Assembly: GCA_038237475.1 (NCBI GenBank)
Contig: JBBRYS010000006.1
Coordinates: forward strand, 1-64,000
From: JAOAPY01 sp038237475
GTDB taxonomy: Bacteria > Acidobacteriota > Blastocatellia > Pyrinomonadales > Pyrinomonadaceae
DNA: 64,000 nt
Direction: 5' to 3'
Shown here: positions 27,122-36,775 of the stretch, piece by piece
Numbering within the stretch: the first letter of the stretch is position 1
Layout: each line of letters begins with the position of its first letter
Notes under the pieces: generated by a model
Told to the model about the DNA's origin: nothing
Seen by the model: the letters and a program-made list of their open reading frames with translations, nothing else
The model's database searches: none
Made by a program: the position numbers and the translations under genes

Positions 27122-29011
27122 ATGAGTGCGAGATTGGCAGTTATCGCCGGCAAGTTGAAAGGCAGCGTCTTTCCTCTCACTGACTTACCGTTGGTTATTG
27201 GTCGAGATACTGCCGCCGAGATCTGTCTTACCGAGGCCGCCGTATCGCGACGTCACTCGCGCATCGAACCTAACGGGGACCATTTCTCGATCAACGACCT
27301 GCAAAGTCTCAACGGCACTTTCGTCAATGATGTCCCGGTACGACAGCGTGCACTCAAACACGGGGACCGCATTCGCATAGGCGCCACCCAGTTTCTTTTT
27401 TTGCTGCACGACGGGGACGCCCCGGATAGAAGCACCCAGGTTGAGTTTGACGATCATTTATTGGTAAGCGGCCCCACTGTTGAGGTGCGTTTTGACGAAG
27501 CGCTCTTTCTGATGGCGCGCGATCTGAGCGCGCTGATGAAAGTCAGCACCACCGTCAACGCCATTCGCGGACTGGACGAGCTGCTCAAGCAGCTTTTGGA
27601 ATTACTGTTTGAAGTTGTGCCCGCCGAATGCGGCGCCATTGTCCTTCCCGAAAGAGCAGGGGCGAGTCTTACTCCAACCTTCGGCCTGGATCGCGCAGGC
27701 AATATAGAAAGTACGGTCAAAGTAAGTTCGACGATTGTGCGGCGAGTGTTGTCAGAAGGGGTGGCCATTCTCAGGAACGATTCGCCCGGAGATGCCGGCC
27801 AAATTGTCCCAACGAGCCTAATTGCAGCACGCACCAGCGCGCTGTTGTGCGTTCCACTTAAAATGATGGAGCGCACCCTCGGTGTTATTTACCTGGCGAC
27901 CAGCGCACCGGCAACGCTCTTCGACAATGATCATTTACAACTGACGAGTGCGATTGCCGGCATCGCAGCCGTGGCCATCGAAAACGCCAGACACTTTGAA
28001 TCGCTTGAGAGCGAGAATCAACTGCTGCGGGCGGACTCGCACCGGGAACATAACTTGATCGGCGAAAGCCCGGCCATGCTTGAGGTTTACGACTTCATTT
28101 CCCGGGCCGGGCCAACTGATGCGACTGTATTAATCTGCGGCGAGAGCGGTACCGGCAAAGAACTGGCCGCGCGCGCTCTGCACCAAAGCAGCCGGCGAGC
28201 AGACAAGCCCTTCATGGCGATCAACTGTGCGGCGCTGGCCGAGTCGCTTCTCGAAAGTGAACTTTTCGGTCACGAAAAGGGAGCTTTCACCGGAGCGCTG
28301 GCGCAAAAAAAAGGCAGGCTCGAAGTGGCAGATGGTGGAACGCTGTTTCTGGATGAGATTGCAGAGCTCTCACCGGCACTGCAAGTCAAACTGCTGCGCG
28401 TGCTGCAAGAGAGAGAATTTGAACGAGTCGGGGGTACACGGACAATTAAGGTCGATATTCGTTTGCTGGCCGCGACAAACAAGGACCTCGCTGCGGCCAT
28501 AGCCAAAAAAACGTTTCGCCAGGATCTTTATTACCGGCTCAACGTTGTAAATCTGGACATGCCTTCCCTCAGAAAACGATCGGAAGACATTCCGCTGCTG
28601 GCCAGCTACTTCGTCGCCAAATATGGCGCCCGCTGCAAGCGGTACGTGAAGGGGATCTCGCTTGCTGCCAAAGAACGATTGGTTGCTTACGATTGGCCTG
28701 GTAATGTGCGCGAACTGGAGAATGCGATTGAACGCGCAGTGGTGCTGGGCTCGACGGAATCGATCCTCGCGGAAGACCTGCCGGAAGCAGTGCTTGAATC
28801 GCAAGTATTGGCAACAGCGACGACGAAATACCACAAAGCCGTTGCCGAAACGAAGCGGCAGATTATTATCAGCGCAATGAATCAGGCACAGGGAAGCTAC
28901 ACGGAAGCGGCCCGGCTACTGGGGGTTCACGTCAACTATCTGCACCGGCTCATTCGCAATTTGAATCTTCGGGATGAAATTCGAGACAAGCAGTCACCCA
29001 ACGCGTCGTGA
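27122..29011 (+). CDS. FHA-GAF sigma-54-dependent transcriptional activator
   Basis: From the ATG at 27122 the protein has 629 residues. Domains in order: FHA (residues about 20-95; motifs IGRD, SRRHSRI, NGTFVND), GAF-like sensor (about 130-300), AAA+ sigma-54 activation domain with GESGTGKE (340-347) and GAFTGA (387-392), and a C-terminal helix-turn-helix (SYTEAARLLGVHVNYLHRL). FHA reads phosphothreonine signals, so a Ser/Thr kinase is a likely input; one is encoded at 29768-31375. A GTG at 27002 would add 40 residues that look non-coding. Target promoters are not known. Confidence 0.88.
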   Translation: MSARLAVIAGKLKGSVFPLTDLPLVIGRDTAAEICLTEAAVSRRHSRIEPNGDHFSINDLQSLNGTFVNDVPVRQRALKHGDRIRIGATQFLFLLHDGDAPDRSTQVEFDDHLLVSGPTVEVRFDEALFLMARDLSALMKVSTTVNAIRGLDELLKQLLELLFEVVPAECGAIVLPERAGASLTPTFGLDRAGNIESTVKVSSTIVRRVLSEGVAILRNDSPGDAGQIVPTSLIAARTSALLCVPLKMMERTLGVIYLATSAPATLFDNDHLQLTSAIAGIAAVAIENARHFESLESENQLLRADSHREHNLIGESPAMLEVYDFISRAGPTDATVLICGESGTGKELAARALHQSSRRADKPFMAINCAALAESLLESELFGHEKGAFTGALAQKKGRLEVADGGTLFLDEIAELSPALQVKLLRVLQEREFERVGGTRTIKVDIRLLAATNKDLAAAIAKKTFRQDLYYRLNVVNLDMPSLRKRSEDIPLLASYFVAKYGARCKRYVKGISLAAKERLVAYDWPGNVRELENAIERAVVLGSTESILAEDLPEAVLESQVLATATTKYHKAVAETKRQIIISAMNQAQGSYTEAARLLGVHVNYLHRLIRNLNLRDEIRDKQSPNAS

Positions 29012-29049
29012 GTATCTTTAACAAGTTATGGTGCGCCAGAAAGGCATGA

Positions 29050-29073
29050 GACCATCGGCTCCAGCCGATGGTC
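29050..29073. repeat. REP-like hairpin between convergent genes
   Basis: GACCATCGGC TCCA GCCGATGGTC forms a perfect 10-bp stem with a 4-nt loop between the sigma-54 activator and the DUF6916 gene. It may terminate transcription but lacks a T-run; similar hairpins occur elsewhere in the window. Confidence 0.6.
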
Positions 29074-29118
29074 CCTCCCATCCAGTCAGACCTAATTTTG
29101 TGTGTAGTTTTCTTTAAC

Positions 29119-29595
29119 CTACAGCAGATGATTGATTACCGCATCCGTAGCGATCTCACCGAATGCCAATTCTCTAACTGACATTGCAAGGTCAAACGTT
29201 CCTAACACCGGATGATCAAGTGTAAAGATTGACTTTGCTGCCGGCAGTTCACCGAAAGCCCTGAAGGAAAGCGAAAATGAGTCGGTGGGACGTGACTTTG
29301 TCAAAGCGACTTTGCTGTTCGGGTTGACCTCGAGCACCTTGACACTGATGAGAGTCAGATTCACTTCTCGACCGTGCTCATCCTGGGTGTTAAAGGTCGT
29401 GCCAAGAGCATTCTCAAAAGCAGTCCGCGAGTAATAAAAGCCTGCCTCAGAACGCACGCTGTCGGGCGCAGCGAAATCAATTTGCTTGTCCAGGGACTGC
29501 CCCTGGCTGAATACCTTGCGCCCGACTCCCACAATCAGGCCCGCCGAGAGCGCAGACAGAGTCCCGGATCTTAAAAAATTCCGACGTGATAGCAT
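29119..29595 (-). CDS. Tat-exported DUF6916-like protein, second locus
   Basis: This 158-residue protein starts with SRRNFLRSG, a twin-arginine signal, and a hydrophobic stretch to about residue 28. The mature part has FSLSFRAFGELPAAKSIF and LDHPVLGTFDLAMSV, a looser version of the DUF6916 core. GAGGAGAA precedes the ATG at a suitable distance. It has no tail-collar genes near it; it sits between the FHA-sigma-54 activator and the kinase. It may use the same Tat route as 4666-5094. Confidence 0.75.
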   Translation of the reverse strand: MLSRRNFLRSGTLSALSAGLIVGVGRKVFSQGQSLDKQIDFAAPDSVRSEAGFYYSRTAFENALGTTFNTQDEHGREVNLTLISVKVLEVNPNSKVALTKSRPTDSFSLSFRAFGELPAAKSIFTLDHPVLGTFDLAMSVRELAFGEIATDAVINHLL

Positions 29596-29767
29596 TTAAA
29601 TTGTTCTCCTCAAAAATTCAGGTAGGTACAGGCTGGATGGAGCCGCAATCCGCCAACCTGTCTAGGCCACTTCGGCAGTTTATTTTAATCGACACAAAAC
29701 CGCCAGCACAAAATAACCCAGACCATGAACTCGCTAACGCTTCGAGGGAACTAAATCAGACTAAAAC

Positions 29768-31375
29768 CTACTCGTTGCGGCTATGCTTATTGAGCATCGT
29801 ACGCGCCTTTTCGCGGAGCATAACCCGGTAAGCTGCCACGCTTGAGTCGGCCATATTTCCCGACCATTCCAGCTGGCCCGGCCCTCCAGCATGGCGTTTA
29901 GCATCGACATTCAGGCTATATTTCACCCGTGCTTCCGGATCGTAGAGCACCAGACGCAAGCGTGGATGATCGGCAACCCCCTCACTAGTGAAGAGAATTT
30001 GACTGCGGTTATCTTCATTGACACTCACCTGCTCAATGGTCCATTCGGGGCCACGAAATTTTGCTGTGTCCAACAAGCCCCGGTCGCTTATTCGATAGGC
30101 GGGACCGCGACGCTCAATCGCGAAAAAGTGAGATTTGCCCGGCTTGGTCTCCTGATGTATTGCGACTATGGCGGATCCGCGCGTGGTTTTAGCGACCGCA
30201 ACCTCACTCGGCGACCCGTGCGAAAAGGAGGCAACAATGCTTCGTGCCTGTTCCAACGATATCGCCGCAGATTCTCTTGTGTTTAAGTCACCGGCTACCG
30301 GCGAGTCCTTTCGATCCTCGGTGGTAGCGCGAACCACAAGTGATTCGTCATCAGCCGGCCTGTTCCTCGCGGCGGCAGATTCGGCAGCAGGGCCGCCATA
30401 TCCCAGGGCAAGCAACATCGCTCCCATTATCGACACTAGGACGAGAGGCGCTGCAAATCGCAGAAAGACATATCGAGGCGGAGTGACGGAAGCCATCGTG
30501 GCTAAGAATGGTTCAGGCGCAGGCGCGACGGATTCCTGCTGGACGAGTGATTTTTCTAATAACATTCTGGCAGTTGCTGCAGTCTGCGGCCGGTCTTCAG
30601 CTTGCTTGGCCAGCAAACTGTGCACCGCCAACACGAGTGAACGCGGAACATCCGGCCGCAAAATTGGTAGGGGCGGCGCCGGCATCGTAGCCTGTTTCAC
30701 CAAAACCACAGAAGGCAGGGGATCCATAAAAGGCGGGCGTCCGGCGAGCATCTCATAGAGAACCACTCCCAAACTATAGAGATCGCTGCGTGCGTCGACT
30801 CGTTGGCCTAGGCACTGCTCAGGGGACATATAGCGAGGCGTGCCGATGATTTGCCCGGAACCTGTGCTGGCCTGCGACGTAGTCGCATCCGCAGATGAGG
30901 CCAGCACCTTGGCGACGCCAAAGTCGAGCACGCACGCCCCGCGCTCATTCAGCATGATGTTCGCCGGCTTCAAGTCACGGTGGATGATGCCAAGCCGGTG
31001 CGCTTCCTCCAGCACGTCGCAAACCTCGAGGGCGATCCCGACTGCGCGCTCTGCAGAGAAGCGTCCTCCCTTCAGCGCCTCTGACAATGTTTCACCCTCG
31101 ATAAATTCCATGATGATGAAGTGACGGCCATCAGGCAGATTGCCGGCGTCAAAGATCATCGCGGCGTGCGGGTGTCGCAGCTTGGCCATGGTACGAGCTT
31201 CGCGCATGAAGCGATCAGCGACATCAGGATCGTTCGCGTATTCAAATTTGATTATCTTGACGGCTACCGATCGCTGCAGTCCGAGGTGAGTGGCGCGATA
31301 AACGGTACCCATACCTCCCCTGCCGATCTCGCCTTCAATGCGAAACCTACCGGCTATAAATTGAGGGACATCCAT
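29768..31375 (-). CDS. Membrane Ser/Thr protein kinase
   Basis: This 535-residue protein has the kinase motifs in order: GRGGMGTVY (residue about 20), VAVKII, HRDLKPAN near residue 131, the DFG motif near 155, and GTPRYMSPEQ. After the kinase domain comes a membrane segment (LVLVSIMGAMLLALGYGG near residue 315), and the rest would lie outside the membrane. It phosphorylates Ser/Thr. The FHA-domain activator encoded about 750 bp away could be a partner, as FHA domains bind phosphothreonine (inference). Confidence 0.92.
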   Translation of the reverse strand: MDVPQFIAGRFRIEGEIGRGGMGTVYRATHLGLQRSVAVKIIKFEYANDPDVADRFMREARTMAKLRHPHAAMIFDAGNLPDGRHFIIMEFIEGETLSEALKGGRFSAERAVGIALEVCDVLEEAHRLGIIHRDLKPANIMLNERGACVLDFGVAKVLASSADATTSQASTGSGQIIGTPRYMSPEQCLGQRVDARSDLYSLGVVLYEMLAGRPPFMDPLPSVVLVKQATMPAPPLPILRPDVPRSLVLAVHSLLAKQAEDRPQTAATARMLLEKSLVQQESVAPAPEPFLATMASVTPPRYVFLRFAAPLVLVSIMGAMLLALGYGGPAAESAAARNRPADDESLVVRATTEDRKDSPVAGDLNTRESAAISLEQARSIVASFSHGSPSEVAVAKTTRGSAIVAIHQETKPGKSHFFAIERRGPAYRISDRGLLDTAKFRGPEWTIEQVSVNEDNRSQILFTSEGVADHPRLRLVLYDPEARVKYSLNVDAKRHAGGPGQLEWSGNMADSSVAAYRVMLREKARTMLNKHSRNE

Positions 31376-31584
31376 GACAGACCTTCCTTCGGGATAAAGG
31401 TCGCCTCAGAGGCTGGCTGCAAGCGAGAGAAAGACAGCAGCGTCTCCGGGTGGCGCTTAGGTTGTTATTAAAGTTTTATGGGGAGATTCGGCCCCACCGG
31501 CCGAGGTTGCGTCAGTCTAGCACCTTTGCGAGGGGAGGGAAATGTTTTTCACCCCGCCAGCGAGTAGCAATTGCCAGCCACTTG

Positions 31585-32565
31585 CTACTCGGCCGGCGGG
31601 TGGTTCTTAGCTTCGACATTCGGGATCCAGAACTTCTGATCGTTTACGACTACGGACCTAAGCCCATGTTTAGGCAAATCTTCTTCTTTCAATCCCAGGA
31701 ACGTAAAATGTGGCAGATCACTCAACACGGTCTGAAACCAGCCATATTTCGCAAGGATCTCCCGCACACGCGGATCAAGAAACTCGGCAACGTCAAATGC
31801 CAGCATGGCGATATGCTGCGAAGTGCCGGGGGCGGCGATCGAATAAAGGATCGACTTGGAGAGGTCTTTGCTGAAGTAAATTTCATTCTTTTCCAACTCC
31901 AGGACTTCGGCGACTTGCTCACGCAGTGGCAACGTCCGCAGGCGCGCAGCTGTTTCCGGTGCCAATCGTCCCTGTCCGACCCAGTACTCGAGTGCGGGCA
32001 GGAAACGAGTGTCCCACAGGCGCATGCTGTCTCCGTAGTTGCGCCGGGCCGCTTCCGACCCCCCGCGCGGAGTGATATCCAGGTTTTCCTTGAGAGCCTC
32101 ACCCCTTGCTTTCAGCAAGTGCTTCATCGCTTCAGGCTGCAGTTCAATCTCGTCAAAACCAATCGTCTCGGTGGCCACACCGGCTCGATTCTGGAATTTG
32201 GTGACTTCTGCTTCGCTGGTAAAGATGCACACCGGCGGAGCCATGACCTTACTGCTGGCAATGAAAATGGCGCCATAGTCTTCCAGTATGCGTCGCGCCA
32301 CGGCATCAGAGCCGGGACAAACGGCATCAATTTGAGTCTTGCGCTTTTTAAGCGCCTTACGCAGGACTTCATAGAATGGGGCCGTCTGATTAGTCATTCT
32401 CTCCTTTCCTCTCTGCGAACCATTGATTGGATTGTCGTTTCCGGGTTTGGCGGATGCACTCGATATTGGAACTAAGGCGATGATAATCAGCAGACAGGCG
32501 TAATAAAAGGATTTGATTGGCCTGACTAAAAGGAGATTGCCGAATAGGTATTTCAATGACAACAT
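31585..32565 (-). CDS. M15-like D-Ala-D-Ala carboxypeptidase family protein
   Basis: From the ATG at 32565 the protein has 326 residues, with a signal peptide to about residue 39. It carries GTSQHIAMLAFDVAEF, comparable to the SxHxxGxAxD zinc motif of M15 peptidases, and HFTFLG near the C-terminus, comparable to the second His. The Gly after the first His is replaced by Met, which is unusual. The likely substrate is the D-Ala-D-Ala end of peptidoglycan. An alternative ORF start at 32655 adds non-coding-looking sequence. Confidence 0.7.
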   Translation of the reverse strand: MLSLKYLFGNLLLVRPIKSFYYACLLIIIALVPISSASAKPGNDNPINGSQRGKERMTNQTAPFYEVLRKALKKRKTQIDAVCPGSDAVARRILEDYGAIFIASSKVMAPPVCIFTSEAEVTKFQNRAGVATETIGFDEIELQPEAMKHLLKARGEALKENLDITPRGGSEAARRNYGDSMRLWDTRFLPALEYWVGQGRLAPETAARLRTLPLREQVAEVLELEKNEIYFSKDLSKSILYSIAAPGTSQHIAMLAFDVAEFLDPRVREILAKYGWFQTVLSDLPHFTFLGLKEEDLPKHGLRSVVVNDQKFWIPNVEAKNHPPAE

Positions 32566-32678
32566 CGCTGTCGCTAGATGATAATCAGGCACTTCAGGAT
32601 GGTCAAACTTACCCGTCACACACTGTGAAGTTTTAGTCCTGCAGTTGTGACTCATTAATTACCTGGAAATTTTTAACA

Positions 32679-33005
32679 ATGAATCAGCTTGAACGTCTCA
32701 CTGAAATTGTTGGCACTTATGAGAAGCACGGGTGGCATTTGCGGCGCATACTGCTAGCGCCGGTGACGGAGAGTCTACCAGCCTATCAGGCACCGGAGGG
32801 AGTTGAAGTTGAGATCTCGACGTTTGACGCCGTGTGGTTCTCTCGACCTTCATCCGAGCAACGCGAAGCGTGGGAACTGCGCCTGATAGCCGAGACGCCA
32901 TACGCTCTCTTTGAGACTTTTGAAAGCGATGAGACCGAGGAGCAACGGGAGGAACTGCGGCGTGAGATGGAAGCCCGTATGCGCGAGCAAGTGACGAAGA
33001 GCTGA
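32679..33005 (+). CDS. Small acidic protein of unknown function
   Basis: This 108-residue protein has no recognised domain. The C-terminal third is a charged helix (ETEEQREELRREMEARMRE). It diverges from the M15-like gene at 32565. The ATG has no clear ribosome site. Codon use and charge resemble a true gene, but the evidence is modest. Confidence 0.55.
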   Translation: MNQLERLTEIVGTYEKHGWHLRRILLAPVTESLPAYQAPEGVEVEISTFDAVWFSRPSSEQREAWELRLIAETPYALFETFESDETEEQREELRREMEARMREQVTKS

Positions 33006-33012
33006 CTCGTTG

Positions 33013-34014
33013 TTATTCCTGACGTCCCAGCTTGACGGGAATATCCAAAACTTGCGCATCCCGCCTGACCTTAATCACCACCGTTTCGTAAGGGATGGCA
33101 CTCCGGATCCGAAAATTGAGCTCCGCTGCAGTACGAATCGGAATCTCTCCAAAAGTGATCACAATGTCGCCGCTTTTGAGACCGGCCATGTCGCCAGGTA
33201 AGCTTGACAATACTCTTCCCAGCCTGACGCCATGGAGTTTAGTGTCGGGGATCTCCACCGTCTCCTGATTATCGATGCCCAGCCTGCCTCGACCTTGCGG
33301 GCGCGACGAAAAAATCCGTCCCAGTTCATCAAGCGCCTCTTCGGAAATAGTCGTGAGCTTTGTTGTTCTGGTCTCGCCGTCGCGTACGTAAATCACATCA
33401 ACTGTTTTGCCGACGGGCGTCTCCCTGAGAAGTCCCATCATTTCATTCTCACCGTTCACGGCATGACCGTCAAAACTTGTGATGATGTCTCCGCCTACCA
33501 ACCCGGCCTTGTCAGCTGGTGAACCCGGCGCTTCGATGCTGTCGAACGTCACGCCTCCTTCAGTGGAATCGAAGCTGTTGACGCCAAAATACGACCTGGC
33601 CGGAAGAATGGTGCCCTGCCTGCCACCCGTTTGAATTCTCCTTGCCACCCGGGGCACAAATACGCTGATGCCCGATCCCACAAAGAAAAACAGGGCGATA
33701 AGGACAAAGATCCAGGTCATGCCACTGAAACGTTTTTTGCGACGTCTCAAGGTTCCTGGTGACCCGGCGGCGAGTGGACCCCCAGCCATGCCGAAACCGG
33801 GAGGATAACTTCCCGGACTGTTAGTGGTGCCAACTTTGCCTGCACCATTTTGAAACCGAACCGTCTCAGTGTATTCCGCCAAACCTTCGCCCAACCGGTA
33901 GCCGCAGTTGCGGCAAAAGCGCAACCCAACCGGCATCGACGAGTGGCAGTTCTCACAACTTGTCGAGCCGGAACCCGTTTCACTCTTCATTGGCTGTGGA
34001 ATGTTCTGTGACAT
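33013..34014 (-). CDS. Zinc-ribbon, membrane-anchored double-PDZ protein
   Basis: This 333-residue protein has an N-terminal zinc ribbon (CENC near residue 20, CRNCG near residue 34), a membrane helix (WIFVLIALFFFVGSGISVF near residue 100), and two PDZ domains (about residues 150-225 and 250-330: VTFDSIEAPGSPADKAGL, DIVITFGEIPIRTAAELN). No protease domain is present. Cytoplasmic zinc ribbon and external PDZ domains suggest a membrane protein that binds substrates or partners. Confidence 0.85.
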   Translation of the reverse strand: MSQNIPQPMKSETGSGSTSCENCHSSMPVGLRFCRNCGYRLGEGLAEYTETVRFQNGAGKVGTTNSPGSYPPGFGMAGGPLAAGSPGTLRRRKKRFSGMTWIFVLIALFFFVGSGISVFVPRVARRIQTGGRQGTILPARSYFGVNSFDSTEGGVTFDSIEAPGSPADKAGLVGGDIITSFDGHAVNGENEMMGLLRETPVGKTVDVIYVRDGETRTTKLTTISEEALDELGRIFSSRPQGRGRLGIDNQETVEIPDTKLHGVRLGRVLSSLPGDMAGLKSGDIVITFGEIPIRTAAELNFRIRSAIPYETVVIKVRRDAQVLDIPVKLGRQE

Positions 34015-34092
34015 GAATGAACTCTTCTGGCAACGAAAAGGGTATACGCCACTGGGAGTTTATTGGTTGCACCTGTTTACCTGCAAGGTTTA

Positions 34093-34128
34093 GCGCGGGC
34101 CTGCGAAACCAAACTGAAAAGCCCGCGC
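34093..34128. repeat. Hairpin in divergent intergenic region
   Basis: GCGCGGGC (34093-34100) pairs with GCCCGCGC (34121-34128), a perfect 8-bp stem with a 20-nt loop, between the PDZ gene and the gene at 34276. Function is unknown. Confidence 0.55.
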
Positions 34129-34275
34129 GCTTAAACCACCCGCGGCATGAAATCGAAGCCTTAGCGAATGCCAATGAAGGCGGTCCCAATAGACATCCGC
34201 GATAGATAAGTGCAGAATCAACCTTTCCTGTGAAGCAATTTTGAGTATTTATTTATTAAAAGGAAGCACTGACAC

Positions 34276-34527
34276 GTGGAAGTTACCAAAGCCCTTGCGG
34301 CTCTACAGCCTCTTTACGGCAAAGACAATGTTGAAATCACAACTACCGATGGGCAGCGAGTCCGTGGCATTGTGCGCAGCATGAAAACCACTCAGGCGCT
34401 CACCACGCCAAGCGTTAAGATCGAATGCGCTAACGGTGAGATCGTCAAGATATCCTTCCCCTCGATCGCGGAAATCAAGGATTTGAATCCAGGCGAAAAG
34501 ACAGTAGCAGGAACCGGCGGCCGTTAG
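34276..34527 (+). CDS. Small protein of unknown function
   Basis: This 83-residue protein starts with GTG at 34276 and has AAGGAAG about 10 bp upstream. The sequence (VEITTTDGQRVRGIVRSMK, IVKISFPSIAEIKDL) suggests a compact beta-rich fold, but I do not recognise a family. Confidence 0.55.
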   Translation: MEVTKALAALQPLYGKDNVEITTTDGQRVRGIVRSMKTTQALTTPSVKIECANGEIVKISFPSIAEIKDLNPGEKTVAGTGGR

Positions 34528-34798
34528 CAGGGAAGGCATTTGTGGTGAGAGCCTTGCGCGCGATGAGCCCCTATCGGAATTTCCATCGCTACTTCACCGG
34601 CACTGGAAACACTCGGTTTTTTTAGTAATCACAGCCTCTTAGCGGCTGCTCCAGGCTTTCGCTAATCCCTGCATCCCTCCCTCCCCTTAGCTAACCTCAA
34701 CTCCTTCGCATTTCGTTCTTCTGCTCGCCTTTGCACATCGCTTCGCGTATATTACGCCGGTCTGAGCTTGAAGACTGATTCCGAGAGGACGCAAGGCA

Positions 34799-35422
34799 TT
34801 GGCAGGAACTATTGAAGAATTCGGGGGACGAGTGGCCACAGTTTGGTCAGAACTCCGTCCCACCACCCGCAGACTGGTAGAACGAGCATTGCAGCCAACT
34901 CAGGCCGCAACGGCCTCCCAGTCGCGCAGCACACCTTTTGATGCGCGTTCTGATCAGGAATTGAGCAGGTTGCTCGCCGCTTTGGACGAAGGTGCGGCCG
35001 AACCAACTGCGGATAAAAAGAAGGACCATCGCAGCCAACTGCGCGAAGTCGCGGATACCTGTGCGGCTGTATTGCAGGAGCAAACCCAGTCAGCCGAGGT
35101 CTTTGCGCAACTTGTTTCGCGAGCAGAACTACAGCGAGATTACAAACGAATCGACTCGCTGGCCGACGCTCTTAGCCTACGCTTCGCGCCCAGCGAGATC
35201 TGTGAGCTAGCTCGCTCGCAAAACATCGTCGTGCGAGCGCTGGCCCAGGAAGCACTCGCTCAAGTACCTACGAACGTCTTGATCGGTATCCTGCATGATC
35301 CGGTGGATTCTGAAATCGCTCGTGACGCATTGCAGCGACAGGCACGGGACTTTGGCTCCGAACAAGCCAGACAGATTATTGGTGTCCTGGACCAGATGGA
35401 CATGGATACCGGTGAGTTGTAA
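34799..35422 (+). CDS. Helical protein of unknown function
   Basis: This 207-residue protein starts with TTG at 34799; GAGAGGA lies about 10 bp upstream. It is rich in Ala, Glu, Arg and Leu and probably helical, perhaps with HEAT-like repeats (NIVVRALAQEALAQVP, DSEIARDALQRQARDF). No family is recognised. It is convergent with IspH. Confidence 0.55.
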   Translation: MAGTIEEFGGRVATVWSELRPTTRRLVERALQPTQAATASQSRSTPFDARSDQELSRLLAALDEGAAEPTADKKKDHRSQLREVADTCAAVLQEQTQSAEVFAQLVSRAELQRDYKRIDSLADALSLRFAPSEICELARSQNIVVRALAQEALAQVPTNVLIGILHDPVDSEIARDALQRQARDFGSEQARQIIGVLDQMDMDTGEL

Positions 35423-35499
35423 GCCGGCGGTACTTAGGTCGACCTCAGCTTAAGTGGATGCCAACTTCCGATTGAAATCTCAGCAACCGGCTCACATTA

Positions 35500-36360
35500 T
35501 CAACTGGAAACCAAACTCTCACTAAGCGAATGAAGACGCTGTACAACCTGTTCGATCAACCAGTTCGGAGTTGAGGCGCCGGCAGTGACGCCGACGCGGC
35601 CCGCACTGGCGACATCAGCGGGATTGATTTCGGCCGGAGTCTCAATGAGGAAACTCTTGCTGCATTGCTCCTGACAAACCGCCAGCAGTTTGACGCTGTT
35701 GGACGAGTGACGCCCGCCGATTACATAAAAAACATCTACTTCGCCCGCCAACGCTCGGGCTGCATCCTGCCGATCGCGCGTAGCCGAACAAATCGTATTG
35801 ACTACCTGTGGTTCAGTGTCTGACTTTTCGCGCACGGCTTCAGCCACATCGAGAAACGTCTGCAACTTGATGGTTGTCTGTGAGACCACTAAGGGAGCAC
35901 GCAGCGGCGGCAGAGCCGCGACCTCGGCCGCATCGCGAACCACGTAAGTGTTATTTGGCGCATAGCCGACTACGCCAATCATCTCTGGGTGGTCTGGATT
36001 GCCGGCAACTACTACGTCCCGGCCCTGTTCAGCCGCGCGTTCTGCCAGATGCTGGACCCTGGTAACGAAGGGACAGGTAGCGTCAATAACCTGAGCTGCA
36101 CGTCCTTCCAACTCGCGTTGTACCTGGGGCGTGACGCCATGCGCACGAATGACAGCAACGGTCTGACTGTCGGCTTCCAACGGTGAATCAATGGTGGAAA
36201 CGCCCTTGCCACCGAGACGCTCCATTTCCTGAGCATTGTGAATCAACGGTCCAAGCGATCGGATCGGCCCGCCACCTTCGGCGAGCGCGTCTTCAACCAT
36301 CTCGACCGCGCGTTCAACGCCAAAACAGAATCCGTACTCGTGCGCTAAAAGGACTTCCAT
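35500..36360 (-). CDS. ispH: 4-hydroxy-3-methylbut-2-enyl diphosphate reductase
   Basis: This 286-residue protein is the last enzyme of the MEP isoprenoid pathway. The three iron-sulfur cysteines are in EYGFCFGVERAV, VIDATCPFV and VNTICSATRDRQ, and the GGRHSSNS motif near residue 215 is typical. It reduces HMBPP to IPP and DMAPP using an [4Fe-4S] cluster. AGGAGAATC precedes the ATG. Confidence 0.95.
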   Translation of the reverse strand: MEVLLAHEYGFCFGVERAVEMVEDALAEGGGPIRSLGPLIHNAQEMERLGGKGVSTIDSPLEADSQTVAVIRAHGVTPQVQRELEGRAAQVIDATCPFVTRVQHLAERAAEQGRDVVVAGNPDHPEMIGVVGYAPNNTYVVRDAAEVAALPPLRAPLVVSQTTIKLQTFLDVAEAVREKSDTEPQVVNTICSATRDRQDAARALAGEVDVFYVIGGRHSSNSVKLLAVCQEQCSKSFLIETPAEINPADVASAGRVGVTAGASTPNWLIEQVVQRLHSLSESLVSS

Positions 36361-36367
36361 GATTCTC

Positions 36368-36640
36368 CTACGCCCCTACTCCTTCACTCGAACCAGCCGG
36401 CTGGCAGCGACTCTTCCATTCTTCCCGCAGTTTATCTCCGCCTGCGACTCGGTCGTCGATCCATTCAATCTCCCGGTCCAAAGTGGAGCGCACAGTTCCG
36501 AGAATTGATTTCTCCAGCTTCCCGAGGTCATGAGCCAGGTCGCGGGGCAGGACAGCGTACGTTACGTCACCAAGGTAGCGCAGCACATCGCAGATGGCGT
36601 TTGCCGCATTGCAAGCAGTGTCTTTTACTTCTTGTTCCAT
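36368..36640 (-). CDS. Small conserved-looking protein of unknown function
   Basis: From the ATG at 36640 the protein has 90 residues, with GGAGG 5 bp upstream. It contains NAANAICDVLRYLGDVTYAV and DREIEWIDDRVAGG. No domain is recognised. The ORF could start earlier at 36676, but that start lacks a ribosome site. It lies 8 bp upstream of ispH on the same strand, so they may share an operon. Confidence 0.6.
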   Translation of the reverse strand: MEQEVKDTACNAANAICDVLRYLGDVTYAVLPRDLAHDLGKLEKSILGTVRSTLDREIEWIDDRVAGGDKLREEWKSRCQPAGSSEGVGA

Positions 36641-36775
36641 AAAAACCTCCGTGCGAGTTTGCCCTCCATTGGGCACTTCTCACAAGTCAACAGATTCTAA
36701 CACACGAGTCCGGGAGTAGCGGTAGCACCAGGAGTGAATACAACGCCCTCACTAGCTTGCCCTCAGATGCACTTC

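Noticed and set aside
31450..32475. Plus-strand ORF of 341 residues
   Set aside because: Antisense to the M15-like gene, which has a signal peptide and family motifs; composition looks like a shadow.
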